Positions 12,297-13,347 of a stretch of 13,347 bases of DNA are shown here, piece after piece. Source of the DNA: Candidatus Methanomethylophilaceae archaeon (lineage in GTDB: Archaea; Thermoplasmatota; Thermoplasmata; Methanomassiliicoccales; Methanomethylophilaceae); contig JAFSYZ010000148.1 in assembly GCA_017455785.1 (NCBI GenBank), positions 1 to 13,347 of the forward strand, read 5' to 3'. The first letter of the stretch is position 1; each line of letters opens with the position of its first letter. Below the pieces are notes generated by a model. It did no database searches, had not been told where the DNA came from, and saw only the letters and a program-made list of their open reading frames with translations. A program made the translations under genes and the position numbers.

Positions 12297-13347
12297 ATGA
12301 GAGTTTGGATTGTACTGTTGTTGATCTCTTTGGTCCTGCTTTTCCCAAATCAATCAGTGACAGCGACCGAAGGTTCGGACATCTTGATAACAACGGTTAT
12401 ACCAACTGGAGGTTCCGAAGGAGTAGCCCTGACCAATTACTCCGTAAATGATGTTGATCTGACGGATTACTATCTTACTGACGGTGAGGGGACGATTTCA
12501 TTCGATGGAATCACTCTGAGATCACATTCCACACTCTTCATCCTATCGGGTGAACCGGAATCATGGATGCAAGTCGAATCATATGTGATCAACGGGAATG
12601 GAGTATCATTCGACAGGTTCATCCTCAATGACAATGGTGATGATATCCATCTCAAGTACAAGGACAGGACTTTGGATTCCTTTTACTATGGAAACACAGA
12701 GGTATCGGAAGGGTGGAACGGTGATGCTTATCCCAAGATTTCCAAGAAACATATCGCTGTAAGGTGTTCGGTGTTCGATACGGATTCCTCATCGGATTGG
12801 AGGACTATCGTCCCAGGAAGGACCGAATACGACGCATTGGAGGATGGTTATGATGCTATGATATCCCCTGTGGTGTTCCCTGATTCCAAAGGACAGGTGA
12901 TATTGCAAACGATTGCCGGAACGGAACACCGTATCGATATCTCTATCTATCTTCTGACGCACAGGGATATCATCGGGATATTGAATGGACTATTGATCAA
13001 TGGCGTGGAGGTCAACATCCTGATCGAAGGGTCCCCGGTAGGCGGAATGCCACAGAATGAGAAGGAACTATTGTCCGTGCTGAAGAACAACGGTGCTGAC
13101 ATCCGCGTAATTAGTTCTGCAGATGGCTATAAGAGGTACAGCTATCTGCACACCAAGTACGCCGTAATAGACGGCGAATATACTATAATAACATCGGAGA
13201 ATTGGACCTCCTCTTCATTCGAAGACAACAGAGGATGGGGTGCGATAATCAGATCTCAAGATGTCGCCTCATATTATGAATCTGTTTTCAACGAGGATTT
13301 CAACGGGAAGAATGACATCTCGGAGTTCGAATCGATAAATATGCTCA
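12297..13347 (+). CDS. Secreted lamin-tail-domain plus phospholipase-D-like protein (3' end cut by window)
   Basis: Read open for 350 codons from ATG 12297 to the window edge. Residues 1 to about 23 are a signal peptide (hydrophobic WIVLLLISLVLLF, then a TATEG-like cleavage region). Residues about 26-170 resemble a lamin-tail domain: VALTNYSVNDVDLTDYYLTD, then LNDNGDDIHL, LDSFYYG and a terminal DTDSSSDW. Residues about 190-335 form a PLD-superfamily domain with one HKD motif (H285, K287, D292 in LHTKYAVID) followed by SENWTSSSFEDNRGWG. PLD enzymes usually need two HKD motifs, so a second domain may follow outside the window, or the protein may dimerise. PLD-family members cut phosphodiesters in lipids or nucleic acids; lamin-tail domains often accompany secreted nucleases, so an extracellular or surface nuclease is my best guess. 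A C-terminal membrane anchor cannot be checked. Confidence 0.88.
   Translation, partial: MRVWIVLLLISLVLLFPNQSVTATEGSDILITTVIPTGGSEGVALTNYSVNDVDLTDYYLTDGEGTISFDGITLRSHSTLFILSGEPESWMQVESYVINGNGVSFDRFILNDNGDDIHLKYKDRTLDSFYYGNTEVSEGWNGDAYPKISKKHIAVRCSVFDTDSSSDWRTIVPGRTEYDALEDGYDAMISPVVFPDSKGQVILQTIAGTEHRIDISIYLLTHRDIIGILNGLLINGVEVNILIEGSPVGGMPQNEKELLSVLKNNGADIRVISSADGYKRYSYLHTKYAVIDGEYTIITSENWTSSSFEDNRGWGAIIRSQDVASYYESVFNEDFNGKNDISEFESINML

Noticed and set aside
1..13347. Internal amber codons that would mark pyrrolysine proteins
   Set aside because: I translated the edge genes and compared the others with family lengths. No gene is split by an in-frame TAG; amber codons appear only as terminal stops.
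1..13347. tRNA or rRNA genes, CRISPR arrays, insertion sequences, attachment sites, toxin-antitoxin or defence islands
   Set aside because: No cloverleaf-like segment, regularly spaced repeats, transposase or integrase signature, or defence-gene motif was seen by eye, and all large stretches are covered by housekeeping-type genes.

Overview
The window looks like a chromosomal housekeeping segment from a euryarchaeal methylotrophic methanogen. My best guess is Thermoplasmata / Methanomassiliicoccales (gut Methanomethylophilaceae-like). The basis is an XPD/Rad3-type helicase, an archaeal-type aspartyl-tRNA synthetase, the bifunctional archaeal fructose-1,6-bisphosphate aldolase/phosphatase, a short archaeal triosephosphate isomerase, and a zinc-dependent methylcobamide:coenzyme M methyltransferase of the MtaA/MtbA family. 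TATA boxes sit about 26-30 nt before most start codons, the spacing expected for leaderless archaeal transcripts. The genus is inferred, not proven.

Layout. 1-1951 (-): nearly complete XPD-like Fe-S helicase with an N-terminal zinc ribbon; its C-terminus lies outside the window. 2047-2343 (+): a small unrecognised protein, divergent from the helicase. 2328-3248 (-): a TPR-like repeat protein whose 3' end overlaps the small gene. 3352-6871 (+): a tight three-gene operon of a pyridoxal/pyridoxamine kinase fused to a GNAT acetyltransferase, a YgiQ-family radical SAM protein that starts directly after the preceding stop, and a Sel1-repeat protein overlapping ygiQ by 50 nt. It ends at a G/C-rich hairpin. 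6914-9267 (-): aspS preceded by the mtaA-like methyltransferase gene. 9411-11223 (+): the fbp-tpiA gluconeogenesis pair, with tpiA starting at a TTG inside the last codons of fbp, followed by a strong terminator. 11316-12224 (+): a DMT/EamA transporter. 12297-end (+): a secreted lamin-tail plus phospholipase-D-like protein, truncated by the window edge.

How the genes fit together. fbp and tpiA are a clear metabolic pair: TIM balances the two triose phosphates that the aldolase/phosphatase condenses into fructose 6-phosphate. The mtaA-like gene points to methyl transfer into methanogenesis, but no partner corrinoid protein or substrate-specific methyltransferase is in the window. The kinase-GNAT/YgiQ/Sel1 operon is the least explained grouping and the best candidate for unfamiliar biology. 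No intergenic stretch exceeds about 150 nt, and I see no tRNA, rRNA, CRISPR array, insertion sequence or prophage. I did not find a convincing new multi-gene system; the leads are the kinase-GNAT fusion and its operon, the lamin-tail/PLD protein, the amber stop at the mtaA/aspS junction, and a palindrome in the helicase promoter.
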